DNA of 64,000 nt from Streptomyces sp. HUAS YS2 (GCF_033343995.1 NZ_CP137573.1:6853001-6917000); one strand, 5' to 3'. Shown: positions 48,061-57,451, numbered from the stretch's first letter. Program-made: numbers and translations. The notes: generated from the sequence alone by a model not told the origin.

Positions 48061-50118
48061 TCAGTACGTGAGGATGCCCGGGTCCGTGACGCCGGCTGTG
48101 CCCGTCTCCACGTGGCCGGCCAGGCGGCGGAGGTAGTCCGGGCTCGTCGACGCGCTGACCGTCACGTCGTACCAACGGTGAGAGGTCGTCAGGTCGACGG
48201 TGTGGGTGACCGTGGCGCCCTTCGGGACGGTGACCGTCTGCGGGCCGCCCGCGTACGCGTGGGCGATCGTCAGGGTCGCGGCCGCGGTGGTGCCGTTGGT
48301 GATCGTGAGGTCCAGGTTGCCCGTGGTCGCGTTGTGGCGTGCCCGGACCTCCGGGACGGCAGTCTTGCCGGGGGAGCGGAAGCGGCGCAGGAAGCCGTTG
48401 GGGCCGTGGATGGTGAGGTCGGTGAGGCCCTTGGAGTGCTTGGTGTTCCAGGTGTCCCCGAGGGACTTGCCGGCCTCGGTCGTGTACGTCCAGGGCGCGT
48501 CGGTCCGGTTGGCGGAGGTCACGTAGAACTGGGCGCCGGCATCCGGCCCGCCGCTGAACGTGAGCCGGAAGGTGCCGGCCGCGGTGTCGGCGGCGCCGTC
48601 CACGTACGGCGCGTACTTCAGCGGGCGGGTGGGCCTGGAGCCCGGCTCCTGGCGGGGCATGGTGCCGACGGCCGGGGCGGTGGCCGGGAAGTCGGGGTGG
48701 CGGTTGCGGTCCGGCGGGAAGTAGCCGTCGGTCGGCGGCAGCACGGCCGGCGTGGTCTGCGTGCGGGAGAAGTCGAACGCCGAGGTCAGGTCACCGCAGA
48801 CGGCGCGGCGCCAGGGCGAGATCTGCGGCTCGTGGACGCCGAAGCGGGCCTCCATGAAGCGGATGACCGACGTGTGGTCGAAGGTCTCCGAGCAGCTGTA
48901 GCCACCGGTCGACCACGGCGAGACGACCAGCATCGGGACGCGCGGGCCGAGGCCGTAGGGGCCGGCGACGTAGCCCGTCCTGCCCGGGAAGTGGTCAAGG
49001 GCGGTCGGCGTGGTCGAGAGACCCTGCGCCGCCGAGGCCGGCACGTACGGCGGGACCACGTGGTCGAAGAAACCGTCGTTCTCGTCGTACGTGATGAACA
49101 GGGCCGTCTTCGCCCACACGTCCGGGTTGGACGTCAGCGCGTCGAGGACCTGCGCGATGTACCAGGCGCCGTAGTTGGACGGCCAGTTGGAGTGCTCGCT
49201 GAAGGCCTCGGGCGCGGCGATCCAGGAGACCTTCGGCAGCCGGCCGGCCTGCACGTCGGCGCGCAGGACGTCGAAGTAGCCCTCGCCGGCCTTCGCGTTC
49301 GTGCCCGTACGGGCCTTGTCGTAGAGCGGGTTGCCGGGCTGGGCGTTGCGGTAGTTGTTGAAGTAGAGGAGCGAGTTGTCGCCGTAGTTGCCGCGGTAGG
49401 CGTCGTTGATCCAGCCCCACGAGCCGCCGGCGTTCAGACCGTCGCCGATGTCCTGGTAGATCTTCCAGGAGACCCCGGCCGCCTCCAGGCGCTCCGGGTA
49501 GGTCGTCCAGCCGTAGCCCGCCTCGGCGTTGTTGAGGACCGGGCCGCCCCCCGTGCCGTCGTTGCCGGTGTGACCCGTCCACATGTAGTAGCGGTTCGGG
49601 TCGGTCGAGCCGATGAACGAGCAGTGGTACGCGTCGCAGATGGTGAACGCGTCCGCGAGCGCGTAGTGGAACGGGATGTCCTCACGCGTGAGGTACGCCA
49701 TCGTGGCCTTGGTCTTCGCGGGCACCCACTGGTCGTACTTGCCGCCGTTGAAGGCCTTCTGGCCACCGGCCCAGTCGTGGTTGAGGCCCTGCAGGAACTC
49801 CATGCCCAGTTTGTCGCTGGTCGGGCGGAACGGCAGCGTCACCTTGTTGCCGTCCGCCTGGTTCCAGACGGACTTGCCGCTCGGCAGCGTGACGGGGCGC
49901 GGGTCACCGAAGCCGCGTATGCCCTTCATCGCGCCGAAATAGTGGTCGAAGGAACGATTCTCCTGCATCAGGACGACAATGTGCTCGATGTCCTGAATGG
50001 TGCCGGTGGATCCTTGTGCCGGTATGGACGCGGCGCGCGCGATGCTGTCCGACAGCATCGTCAACGCGGCGGATCCGCCCGCCAGCTGCAGAAACCGGCG
50101 GCGATTGAGGTCGGCCAT
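48061..50118 (-). CDS. Phosphocholine-specific phospholipase C, Tat-exported
   Basis: 685-residue extracellular phosphoesterase of the acid-phosphatase superfamily. The Tat signal is NRRRFLQLAGGSAALT (residues ~5-20). The catalytic core has HIVVLMQENRSFDHYFG, TDPNRYYMWTGH, TYDENDGFFDHVVPP and HTSVIRFMEARFG, the standard bacterial PLC motifs. The last ~170 residues hold the two C-terminal DUF756-type beta domains. The ATG at 50118 follows GGAGGAG. It hydrolyses phosphatidylcholine or sphingomyelin outside the cell, often as a phosphate-starvation enzyme; no PHO box was confidently seen. Confidence 0.94.
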   Translation of the reverse strand: MADLNRRRFLQLAGGSAALTMLSDSIARAASIPAQGSTGTIQDIEHIVVLMQENRSFDHYFGAMKGIRGFGDPRPVTLPSGKSVWNQADGNKVTLPFRPTSDKLGMEFLQGLNHDWAGGQKAFNGGKYDQWVPAKTKATMAYLTREDIPFHYALADAFTICDAYHCSFIGSTDPNRYYMWTGHTGNDGTGGGPVLNNAEAGYGWTTYPERLEAAGVSWKIYQDIGDGLNAGGSWGWINDAYRGNYGDNSLLYFNNYRNAQPGNPLYDKARTGTNAKAGEGYFDVLRADVQAGRLPKVSWIAAPEAFSEHSNWPSNYGAWYIAQVLDALTSNPDVWAKTALFITYDENDGFFDHVVPPYVPASAAQGLSTTPTALDHFPGRTGYVAGPYGLGPRVPMLVVSPWSTGGYSCSETFDHTSVIRFMEARFGVHEPQISPWRRAVCGDLTSAFDFSRTQTTPAVLPPTDGYFPPDRNRHPDFPATAPAVGTMPRQEPGSRPTRPLKYAPYVDGAADTAAGTFRLTFSGGPDAGAQFYVTSANRTDAPWTYTTEAGKSLGDTWNTKHSKGLTDLTIHGPNGFLRRFRSPGKTAVPEVRARHNATTGNLDLTITNGTTAAATLTIAHAYAGGPQTVTVPKGATVTHTVDLTTSHRWYDVTVSASTSPDYLRRLAGHVETGTAGVTDPGILTY

Positions 50119-50388
50119 GGGGGGTGCTCCTCCATTGGATGAGAGCGGACGGGGGTGCGGGTGCGTCGCCGGCCGGGCCGGCGGCGACCGCCCAAGGAAA
50201 ACGTCGGCGAAACACCGCCCGGCGGCCGTCCCATGACTTCCCGCCATACGGAGACCGAATCCCCCGTGCCCGCACAGGAACGAGCACGTGCGAACGCCCC
50301 AATGCACGGAAAGCGCACGAGGCTGCCGCGTCGTCGCACGAAACAAACCCGGCGACGTCGGCGATCGTCCCCGGGACACTGGTCGCCC

Positions 50389-51135
50389 ATGGACGAGGTA
50401 GAAGTCGTGGTTGCCCATTCCGAGCGCGCGACCCTGCGCGTCGGCGACGTGTTCCTGAAGGTGGACGCCGATCAGGCGCGTATCGACGTCGAGGTCAAGG
50501 CGATGTCCCTCGCGCCGGTCCCGACTCCGGAGGTCCTGTGGCACAAGCCGCCCGTGCTCGCGATCGCCGCCGTCCCGGGGACGGTGCTCGGTCGGCTCGG
50601 TGAGCCTTCGACCGCGTCGTCGGCGGCGTGGGCGGCGACGGGTGCTGTCATCCGGCAGTTGCACGAGGCGCCGTTGCCGCCCTGGCCCGGCCGGCGCCGC
50701 CGGGATCCCGACGAGTTGGCGGCGGAGCTCGACGGCGAGTGCGAGTTGCTCGTGACGAACGGTGTCCTGCCCGCTGACCTGGTCACCCGCAACCGCCAGG
50801 TCGCCCAGGCCGCGCTCCGGCCGTGGACTCCGGTGTTCACGCACGGCGACCTGCAGATCGATCACGTCTTCGTCGGCGGCGACGGGGTCACGGGCATCAT
50901 CGACTGGTCCGAGGCGGGCCGGGGTGATGCCCTGTTCGACCTCGCGACGTTGACGCTCGGACACGAGGAGAACCTCGACGACCTCATCGCCGGCTACGGC
51001 ACCGACGTCGACCTCGACGTGATTCGCGCGTGGTGGTCGTTGCGAAGCCTGCTGGGGGTTCGCTGGCTGGTCGAGCACGACTTCGACCCCTTCGCGCCGG
51101 GCTGTGAGGTCGACGTGCTGAGAGCCCGGATGTGA
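50389..51135 (+). CDS. Aminoglycoside phosphotransferase (APH) family kinase
   Basis: 248-residue small-molecule kinase fold. The catalytic loop is THGDLQIDHVFV (Asp as base; the usual Asn is His here, as in many APH-like proteins), and the metal-binding DxD-like segment is IIDWSEAGRGDALFDLATL. Substrate specificity is not visible; most such actinobacterial genes are not proven resistance genes. The ATG at 50389 lacks a Shine-Dalgarno; GACACT ends 8 bases upstream, so the message may be leaderless. It is divergent from the phospholipase gene across 270 bp. Confidence 0.85.
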   Translation: MDEVEVVVAHSERATLRVGDVFLKVDADQARIDVEVKAMSLAPVPTPEVLWHKPPVLAIAAVPGTVLGRLGEPSTASSAAWAATGAVIRQLHEAPLPPWPGRRRRDPDELAAELDGECELLVTNGVLPADLVTRNRQVAQAALRPWTPVFTHGDLQIDHVFVGGDGVTGIIDWSEAGRGDALFDLATLTLGHEENLDDLIAGYGTDVDLDVIRAWWSLRSLLGVRWLVEHDFDPFAPGCEVDVLRARM

Positions 51136-51267
51136 GGCAGTGCGCTGTCGTGCCAACCCCTGGGCGCAGGAGGTCAATGCGGTCGGTCGGGTCGCTCCTA
51201 GCTTGAAGGAGTGCCCCGAGCCGCGGAGGCGGCGGGCGCACTTCCGATTGCTTCGAAAGGACCCCTC

Positions 51268-51930
51268 ATGTTCGACATCGACAAGGTGCACGCCGCTCCC
51301 AGTGCGGACCTGCTGACGCCCGACAACTCGGTCATGCTCTTCGTGGACCACCAGCCGCAGATGTTCTTCGGCACCGGGAGCGGCGACCGTGCCGCGATCA
51401 TCAACAGCACTGTGGGTCTGGCCAAGGCGGCCGCGGCGTTCGATGTACCGGCCGTCCTGACCACGGTCGCCGCCGAGTCCTTCTCGGGCCCGCTGCTGCC
51501 GCAGCTCGCCGAGGTGTTCCCCAAGCACGAGATCATCGACCGCACCACCATGAACGCCTGGGAGGACGAGGCGCTCGTGGCGGCGGTCAAGGCGACCGGG
51601 CGCAAGAAGATCGTCCTGTCGGGTCTCTGGACCGAGGTCTGCCTGGTGCTGCCCGCGCTTTCGGCGCTCGAGCAGGGCTACGAGGTGTACGTCGTGACCG
51701 ACGCCTCCGGCGGCGTCAGCCCGGCCGCCCACGAGCACGCCCTGCAGCGGATGATCGCCGCCGGCGCCGTCCCGGTGACCTGGGTCCAGGTACTCCTGGA
51801 GCTGCAGCGTGACTGGGCGCGTCAGGAGACGTACGGCGCCGTCATGGAGATCGTCAAGGCCCACGCGGGCGCGTACGGCCTGGGTGTCGTGTACGCGCAG
51901 ACCGTCATCGGCGCGCACGCGGCCGGCTGA
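51268..51930 (+). CDS. Isochorismatase-like cysteine hydrolase
   Basis: 220-residue YcaC/isochorismatase-fold hydrolase. The catalytic triad is likely Asp in VMLFVDHQPQM, a Lys in the central segment and Cys in GLWTEVCLVLPAL. YcaC-type enzymes act on amide or ester bonds of small molecules. The ATG at 51268 has GAAAGG 7 bases upstream. Promoter-like CTCCTAGCTT lies about 60 bases before the start. It is first in a run of same-strand genes and 5 bp from the DoxX gene, so both are co-translated. Confidence 0.88.
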   Translation: MFDIDKVHAAPSADLLTPDNSVMLFVDHQPQMFFGTGSGDRAAIINSTVGLAKAAAAFDVPAVLTTVAAESFSGPLLPQLAEVFPKHEIIDRTTMNAWEDEALVAAVKATGRKKIVLSGLWTEVCLVLPALSALEQGYEVYVVTDASGGVSPAAHEHALQRMIAAGAVPVTWVQVLLELQRDWARQETYGAVMEIVKAHAGAYGLGVVYAQTVIGAHAAG

Positions 51931-51935
51931 CCCCT

Positions 51936-52442
51936 GTGGACACCGGCATTCTGATCCTGCGTCTGCTGGTGGGACTGCTCGTCGCCGGCCACGGTGTGCA
52001 GAAGGTCAGCGCACACCTGGGAGGCAAGGGACTCGAGGGCGGCACCGAGGAGTTCCGCGCCGACGGTTTCCGCGGCGGTGCCGTCACCGCCCTGGCGGCG
52101 GGTGGTGGGCAGATCGGCTCGGGCCTGCTGCTCGCCGCCGGCCTCCTGACCCCGCTCGCTGCGACCGGCACCATCGGGGTCATGACGGTCGCCCTCACCG
52201 TGAAGTGGCGCCACGGCCTCTGGGTGCAGAACGACGGTTACGAGTACCCGCTCGTCCTCATCGGCACCGCCGCTGCCCTTGCCGCCACCGGACCCGGCGC
52301 CTGGTCCCTCGACGCGGCCCTCGGCCTCACGCCGTACCCGCTGTGGTGGGCGGCCCTCGCGCTCGTGGCCGGTCTCGGCAGCGGACTCCTCACTCGGCTC
52401 GTCCTGCACCGGCCCCCCGCCCCGGCGATCGCCGATCACTGA
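51936..52442 (+). CDS. DoxX-family membrane protein
   Basis: 168-residue inner-membrane protein with four predicted helices, beginning LILRLLVGLLVAGHGVQKV, the DoxX signature. Related proteins take part in thiol or redox homeostasis in actinobacteria. The GTG at 51936 is only 5 bp after the isochorismatase stop and has no own ribosome binding site, which implies translational coupling. Confidence 0.86.
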   Translation: MDTGILILRLLVGLLVAGHGVQKVSAHLGGKGLEGGTEEFRADGFRGGAVTALAAGGGQIGSGLLLAAGLLTPLAATGTIGVMTVALTVKWRHGLWVQNDGYEYPLVLIGTAAALAATGPGAWSLDAALGLTPYPLWWAALALVAGLGSGLLTRLVLHRPPAPAIADH

Positions 52443-52460
52443 GCGCTGAGCGCTGAGCGC
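52440..52460. repeat. Triple 7-bp tandem repeat at the doxX stop codon
   Basis: TGAGCGC is repeated three times in a row beginning with the TGA stop codon of the DoxX gene. The unit contains AGCGCT palindromes across the joins. Confidence 0.9.
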
Positions 52461-52548
52461 GAGCCACGCAGACCGGGTCCGGCCGCTCGCGTACCCCCGA
52501 CCGGGCGGCCGGGCCCTTCCCACCCTCTCTCCCGAACAGGAGCACCCG

Positions 52549-53127
52549 ATGGACACCCTCACGACCTCGCACGGCGGCGGTCAGCCGCTGCTGCATCAGA
52601 AGGGCGCCGAGACCCAGGCGTTCGGCACGCTCGTACAGCTGCCGATCGGCCTGGGCCATGACACCCGCATGTACGCGTGCCAGCGGCTGAACCGCGTCCT
52701 CGCCGACACCCAGATCCTCCACTCCCTCTACAAGAAGCACCACTGGCTCATGCGCGGGGCGACCTTCTACTCGCTCCACCTCCTGCTGGACAAGCACGCG
52801 GAGGCCCAACTGGCCATCGTGGACGCGCTGGCCGAGCGGATCCAGAGCCTCGGCGGTGTCGCCGTCGGCGACCCGCGCCACGTCGCGGAGCTGACCGCGA
52901 TCCCCCGTCCGCCGGACGGCGTCGAGCCGGTGCCCGCCATGCTGTCGCGGCTCCTCGACGCGCACGAGCGGATCCTGATCGACGCCCGGGACGCCGCCGC
53001 CCGGCTCTCCGGGGAGGGCGACGAGGGCAGCGCCGACCTGCTCGTCTCCGATGTCATCCGTACCGGCGAGGCGCAGGTCTGGTTCCTGGCCGAGCACCTC
53101 GTGGACACTCCTCTGGTGCGCGGCTGA
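52549..53127 (+). CDS. Dps-family ferritin-like DNA-protection protein
   Basis: 192-residue Dps-type protein that stores iron and shields DNA from oxidants. The ferroxidase helix is KKHHWLMRGATFYSLHLLLDKHAE, with the conserved His and Asp/Glu ligands at the dimer interface, and the later helices fit the four-helix bundle. The N-terminal ~35-residue extension may mediate DNA or oligomer contacts. The ATG at 52549 has CAGGAG upstream. It sits among esterase and hydrolase genes, suggesting a general stress-type regulon. Confidence 0.88.
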   Translation: MDTLTTSHGGGQPLLHQKGAETQAFGTLVQLPIGLGHDTRMYACQRLNRVLADTQILHSLYKKHHWLMRGATFYSLHLLLDKHAEAQLAIVDALAERIQSLGGVAVGDPRHVAELTAIPRPPDGVEPVPAMLSRLLDAHERILIDARDAAARLSGEGDEGSADLLVSDVIRTGEAQVWFLAEHLVDTPLVRG

Positions 53128-53358
53128 GCAAGGCCCTGCTGCGACCCGGCGCCGCCCGAGCGGAAGCCCGTTCGAACCACCGTGCGCCGCTGGCCCACAT
53201 GCGCGTGTACCAGGCCCGCGCCTGCGCGGCGGCGATCGTCGAGCGAGCCGCGGGGCGCCCGGCCGTGGTCAGCCACGTGATCCTCGCCGCCGCGCGGGCG
53301 ACCCGCATCGGGTGCCCAGCGCCTGCCCCCTCCCGTACATACCGAAGGAGAACCCCTC

Positions 53359-54312
53359 ATGAAGAACGGTCCCGTCCTCGAACCGGCCGCCCAGGCGTTC
53401 GCCGACGCCACCGCTCAGCCGCCGTACCTCTACCAGATCCCCGTCGCCGAAGGCCGCAAGGCCGTGGACGGCGTCCAGAGCGGCGAGGGCGTTCCCCTGC
53501 CCGACGTCGACGAGGAGTGGATCACCGTCCACGGCGGCCCGACCGGCGACGTCCGGGCCAGGATCGTCCGCCCCCGCGGCGTGACCGGCCCGCTCCCCGT
53601 CATCCTCTACATCCACGGCGCGGGCTGGGTCTTCGGCAACGCCCACACCCACGACCGGCTCGTCCGCGACCTTGCCGTCGGCACCCGGGCGGCCGTGGTC
53701 TTCCCGGAGTACGACCTCTCGCCCGAGGCGCGCTACCCCGTCGCGATCGAGCAGAACTACAGCGTCGCCCAGTGGGTCGCCCGCGAGGGACATCACAAGG
53801 ACCTCGACGGCACGCGGATCGCCGTCGCGGGCGACTCGGTCGGCGGCAACATGACCGCCGCCCTCACCCTCATGGCCAAGCAGCGCGGCGACGTCCACCT
53901 CGCCCACCAGGTCCTCTTCTACCCGGTCACCGACGCCGCTTTCGACACCGGCTCGTACCACGACTTCGCCGAGGGCTACTTCCTGCGCCGCGACGCCATG
54001 AAGTGGTTCTGGGACCAGTACACGACCGACGAGGCCGAGCGAGCCCAGATCACCGCCTCCCCGCTGCGCGCCACCACCGAGCAGCTCACCGGCCTGCCGC
54101 CGGCCCTCGTCATCACGGCCGAGGCCGACGTCCTGCGCGACGAGGGCGAGGCGTACGCCGCCAAGCTGCGCGCTGCCGGGGTCCCCGTCACCGCCCTGCG
54201 CGTCCAGGGAACCATCCACGACTTCGTGATGCTGAACGCGCTGCGTGAGACGCGGGCCGCGGACCTCGCCATCGGCCTCGCGGCCGACGTCCTGCGCGAG
54301 GCCCTGGCATGA
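53359..54312 (+). CDS. HSL-family alpha/beta hydrolase (esterase)
   Basis: 317-residue carboxylesterase. The oxyanion motif is YIHGAGWVFGN (HGAG form of HGGG), the nucleophile elbow GDSVGGN, the acid in EADVLRDEG and the His in TIHDFVML, all typical of hormone-sensitive-lipase-like enzymes. The ATG at 53359 follows CGAAGGAG. The 231 bp before it contain no gene. The stop overlaps the amidohydrolase start by 4 bp. Confidence 0.9.
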   Translation: MKNGPVLEPAAQAFADATAQPPYLYQIPVAEGRKAVDGVQSGEGVPLPDVDEEWITVHGGPTGDVRARIVRPRGVTGPLPVILYIHGAGWVFGNAHTHDRLVRDLAVGTRAAVVFPEYDLSPEARYPVAIEQNYSVAQWVAREGHHKDLDGTRIAVAGDSVGGNMTAALTLMAKQRGDVHLAHQVLFYPVTDAAFDTGSYHDFAEGYFLRRDAMKWFWDQYTTDEAERAQITASPLRATTEQLTGLPPALVITAEADVLRDEGEAYAAKLRAAGVPVTALRVQGTIHDFVMLNALRETRAADLAIGLAADVLREALA

Positions 54313-56213
54313 CCCGGCCCTCGACGAGCATGCCGGTGTCGGGCCTCGTGCCCGCCCCGCGGCGGGAGCCCGCGCAGGCCGACCTCCTCGTCCGCAACGC
54401 GAAGGTGTTCACCGGTGACCCGGCCCGTCCCGAGGCCCGGTCCGTCGCGATCCGCGACGGCCGGGTCGCTGCCCTCGGCGACGACCACGACCTCGCCCAC
54501 CTCGTCGGGCCCGGCACCAAGGTCGTCGACGCGCTCGGCCGCCGGGTGATCCCCGGTCTGAACGACTCGCACCTGCACGTCATCCGGGGCGGCCTCAACT
54601 ACGTACTGGAGCTGCGCTGGGACGGCGTACGCAGCCTCCGCCGTGCCCTGGCCATGCTGCGCGAGCAGGCCGGCCGCACGCCCAGGGGACAGTGGATCCG
54701 GGTCGTCGGCGGCTGGACGGCCGAGCAGTTCGCCGAACGCCGCATGCCGACCGTCGCCGAGTTGAACGCCGCCGCCCCCGACACACCGGTCTTCGTCCTC
54801 CACCTCTACCAGTCCGCGCTGATGAACCGCGCCGCCGTACAGGCCGCTGGATTCACCCGCGACACCCCCGATCCGCGCGGCGGACAGATCGTGCGGGGCA
54901 GGGACGGCGAGCCGAACGGGGTGCTCCTCGCGGCGCCGAGCGCGCTCATCCTGTACTCGACCCTGGCCAAGGCGCCGGCCCTCGACGAGGCCGACAAGCG
55001 GACATCGACCCGTCACTTCCTTCGGGAGCTGAACCGCTTCGGGCTGACCTCGGCGGTCGACGCCGCCGGCGGGTTCCAGAACTTCCCCGACAACTACGCC
55101 ACGGTCGTCGACCTCGCCAGGTCGGGGGAGCTGTCCCTCCGGATCGCCTACCACCTCTTCCCGCAGACGGCCGGGCAGGAGCTCGTCGACCTCAAGCGCT
55201 GGACCGAGACGGTCAAGCCCGGGGACGGCGACGAGTGGCTCCGGCTCAACGGCGCGGGCGAGAACCTGACGTGGGCCGCCGCCGACTTCGAGAACTTCTC
55301 CGAGCCGCGGCCCGAGCTCGCCGCAGGCTACGAGACCGAGTTCGAGAGCGCTGTACGGCTCCTGCTCGAGAACGGCTGGGGATTCAGGCTCCACGCGACC
55401 TACGACGAGACGATCCGGCGCGACCTGGCCGTCTTCGAGAAGCTCGCCGCGGAGGGACTCTTCCCGGGCGGCAACCGCTGGCTCTTCGACCACGCGGAGA
55501 CGGTCTCGGCCGGCAGCCTCGACCGGATCGCCGCCCTCGGCGGCGCCGTCTCCGTCCAGAACCGGATGTCCTTCCAGGGCGCCGCGTTCCTCGACCGCTA
55601 CGGCGCCGAGGCAGCCGCCGACACCCCGCCGGTCCGGGCCATGCTCGACCGCGGCCTGACCGTCGCCGCCGGAACCGACGCGACCCGCGTCTCCTCGTAC
55701 AACCCGTGGGTCGCCCTCCACTGGCTGGTCACCGGCCGCACCGTCGGTGGCACCGCGCTCCACCCGGCCGGGAACGCGATCGATCGGGAGACCGCCCTCG
55801 GCCTCTACACCCGGGGCGGAGCGCAGCTCACCGGCGAGCATGATGTCAAGGGAACCCTGCGGGAGGGCTGCTACGGCGACCTCGCGATCCTCTCCGACGA
55901 CTTCCTCACCGTGCCCGAGGACGTCATTCCCGACATCGAGTCCGTCCTCACCGTCGTCGGCGGCCGGATCGTCTACGCGACCGCGGAGTACGAGGGACTC
56001 GACGAGGCCGTCCCGCCGGTGAGTCCCGAATGGAGCCCTGTGGCCCACTTCGGCGGCTACCAGTCGGGCGGGGCGGGCCAGGGGGGCGCCTACCAGGCAT
56101 CGCTGGTGGCCGAGGCCGTCGCCGAGTCCGAGCAGCACCGCAGGTGGCGCGTCGCGCGCGGCTCCGTCCCCGAGACGACGCGGCCCTTCGTCGACCCCTG
56201 CTTCGACCACTAG
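54309..56213 (+). CDS. YtcJ-like metal-dependent amidohydrolase
   Basis: 634-residue amidohydrolase-superfamily enzyme. The beta-sandwich part (LLVRNAKVFTGDP) leads to the metal-binding NDSHLHVIRGG, and later motifs include HATYDETI, LFDHAETVS and AAGTDATRVSSYNPW with the conserved Asp. YtcJ-type enzymes hydrolyse N-acyl or cyclic amides; the substrate is unknown. The C-terminal ~40 residues are an extra Gln/Gly-rich tail. ATGA overlap with the esterase gene indicates a functional pair, perhaps sequential ester and amide hydrolysis (inference). Confidence 0.9.
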   Translation: MTRPSTSMPVSGLVPAPRREPAQADLLVRNAKVFTGDPARPEARSVAIRDGRVAALGDDHDLAHLVGPGTKVVDALGRRVIPGLNDSHLHVIRGGLNYVLELRWDGVRSLRRALAMLREQAGRTPRGQWIRVVGGWTAEQFAERRMPTVAELNAAAPDTPVFVLHLYQSALMNRAAVQAAGFTRDTPDPRGGQIVRGRDGEPNGVLLAAPSALILYSTLAKAPALDEADKRTSTRHFLRELNRFGLTSAVDAAGGFQNFPDNYATVVDLARSGELSLRIAYHLFPQTAGQELVDLKRWTETVKPGDGDEWLRLNGAGENLTWAAADFENFSEPRPELAAGYETEFESAVRLLLENGWGFRLHATYDETIRRDLAVFEKLAAEGLFPGGNRWLFDHAETVSAGSLDRIAALGGAVSVQNRMSFQGAAFLDRYGAEAAADTPPVRAMLDRGLTVAAGTDATRVSSYNPWVALHWLVTGRTVGGTALHPAGNAIDRETALGLYTRGGAQLTGEHDVKGTLREGCYGDLAILSDDFLTVPEDVIPDIESVLTVVGGRIVYATAEYEGLDEAVPPVSPEWSPVAHFGGYQSGGAGQGGAYQASLVAEAVAESEQHRRWRVARGSVPETTRPFVDPCFDH

Positions 56214-56241
56214 AAGCTCGAACACCGAAAGAGACCACACG

Positions 56242-56970
56242 ATGAGTACAGCCTCCTTCGTCGCCGACGGCGGCGAAGAAGACCCGGCCGCCCAGCCGGG
56301 ACGCCGTTTCGAACCAGACCTCCGGTCGATGACACGGATCAACCTGCGCCCCATCGCCTCCCCCATGCCGCTCGGCTTCTTCACCATCGCCATCGCGTCC
56401 GTGATGACGGGCTGCCTCCAGCTCGGGATCTTCGGCGAGGAGGCCCGCACCGCCGTCGCGTTCACTGTGCTGCCGGCCTTCGTCCTCCAACTCCTGGTCA
56501 GTTACCTGGCGTTCGGCGCGCGTGACGTGATCGCGGCCACGCTGATGGCGGTGTTCGCCGGCAGTTGGCTGCCCTACTCGCTCATCATGCTCAGCGGCGC
56601 GGCCGACGGCCTGAAGGTCCTCGGCGTCTTCAACCTGGCGCTCCTCTGCTTCGGCGCGCTGATGACCGCCGTGACCGGGCCCAAGCGAGCGCTGTGGCTC
56701 GTCCTCGCGGTCTCCCTGCCCCGCTGGGCGGCCACCGGCCTCGCGGGCGTCACCGGCGCCGAATGGCTGACGCGCACGTCCGGGGCGCTCGGCCTCGTGG
56801 TGGCGCTGGTCGCGATGTACACGGCTTTCGCCCTGATGCTCGAGGACATGCGCAGTGAGCAGGTCCTGCCCATCGGCCGCAGCGGCCCCGCCCACCTCGC
56901 CGTGGAAGGCGACCTCGCCGTCCAGCTCCGCAACCTGGAACGCCAGGCGGGCGTGCGCCGCACACTCTGA
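56242..56970 (+). CDS. AceTr (GPR1/FUN34/YaaH)-like membrane protein
   Basis: 242-residue membrane protein with about six helices after a ~35-residue soluble N-terminus. The motif IASPMPLGFFTIAIASVMTG resembles the NPAPLGL motif of succinate/acetate transporters of the SatP/YaaH family, though it is not an exact match. It lies 28 bp after the amidohydrolase gene, so it could move the acid released by the esterase-amidohydrolase pair. GAAAGAG lies upstream of the ATG. Confidence 0.65.
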   Translation: MSTASFVADGGEEDPAAQPGRRFEPDLRSMTRINLRPIASPMPLGFFTIAIASVMTGCLQLGIFGEEARTAVAFTVLPAFVLQLLVSYLAFGARDVIAATLMAVFAGSWLPYSLIMLSGAADGLKVLGVFNLALLCFGALMTAVTGPKRALWLVLAVSLPRWAATGLAGVTGAEWLTRTSGALGLVVALVAMYTAFALMLEDMRSEQVLPIGRSGPAHLAVEGDLAVQLRNLERQAGVRRTL

Positions 56971-57015
56971 TCACAGACACCGACCTCGTCACACCACGAC
57001 CACGCAGGAGCACCC

Positions 57016-57336
57016 ATGAACCCCCAAGTGACCGACCGGCCCGAGAAGTCCCGGTACGAGATCCACGCCGACGGCGACGGCGACGGCACCGAGACCGCGG
57101 GCTTCGCCGAGTACCACCTCTCGGAGGGCGAGATCGCCTTCATCCACACCGAGATCGATCCCCGCTTCGGCGGCCAGGGGCTGGGCGGGTTGCTCGCCCG
57201 CGGCGCCCTCGACGACGCCCGGGCCCGTGGGCTGAGCGTCCTGCCGTACTGCCCCTTCATCCGGGGCTGGATCGGCAAGAACCCCGAGTACGCCGAGCTG
57301 GTGCCCGAGGCGCGCCGCGCCCGCTTCGGCCTGTGA
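57016..57336 (+). CDS. YjdJ-type GNAT acetyltransferase-like protein
   Basis: 106-residue minimal GNAT fold. Acetyl-CoA pyrophosphate loop GGQGLGGLL, preceded by EIAFIHTEIDPRFG and followed by LSVLPYCPFIRGWIGKNPEY, the layout of the short YjdJ/DUF4442-like (Gcn5-related) acetyltransferases. The acceptor is unknown. CAGGAG precedes the ATG. It is the last gene before the sugar ABC operon. Confidence 0.88.
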   Translation: MNPQVTDRPEKSRYEIHADGDGDGTETAGFAEYHLSEGEIAFIHTEIDPRFGGQGLGGLLARGALDDARARGLSVLPYCPFIRGWIGKNPEYAELVPEARRARFGL

Positions 57337-57361
57337 CCCGACCCGCGACCCCCTCCCTCGG

Positions 57362-57402
57362 CATCGAACGATTAGTCGATGTTGTTCGGGCGCTGGTAGC
57401 TT
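57362..57402 (+). promoter_or_regulatory. Promoter/operator region of the sugar ABC operon
   Basis: An AT-richer island contains the inverted repeat CATCGA (57362-57367) and TCGATG (57376-57381) with an 8-base spacer, followed by a -10-like TAGCTT at 57397-57402. It is the only structured element in the 115 bp before the solute-binding protein gene. Confidence 0.45.
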
Positions 57403-57451
57403 CTGACCGCCCCCGAGAACCCTTCGGTGGGCGATCGGAGGAGTTGCACCC

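Noticed and set aside
50389..51135. Antibiotic-resistance kinase
   Set aside because: The APH fold is clear, but its general motifs are shared with many metabolic kinases and nothing nearby indicates an aminoglycoside or macrolide context.
50119..51918. N-terminal extension of the phospholipase C frame to 1285 codons
   Set aside because: The extension overlaps the APH-like and isochorismatase-like genes and would bury the Tat signal peptide. The ATG at 50118 with GGAGGAG is clearly the start.
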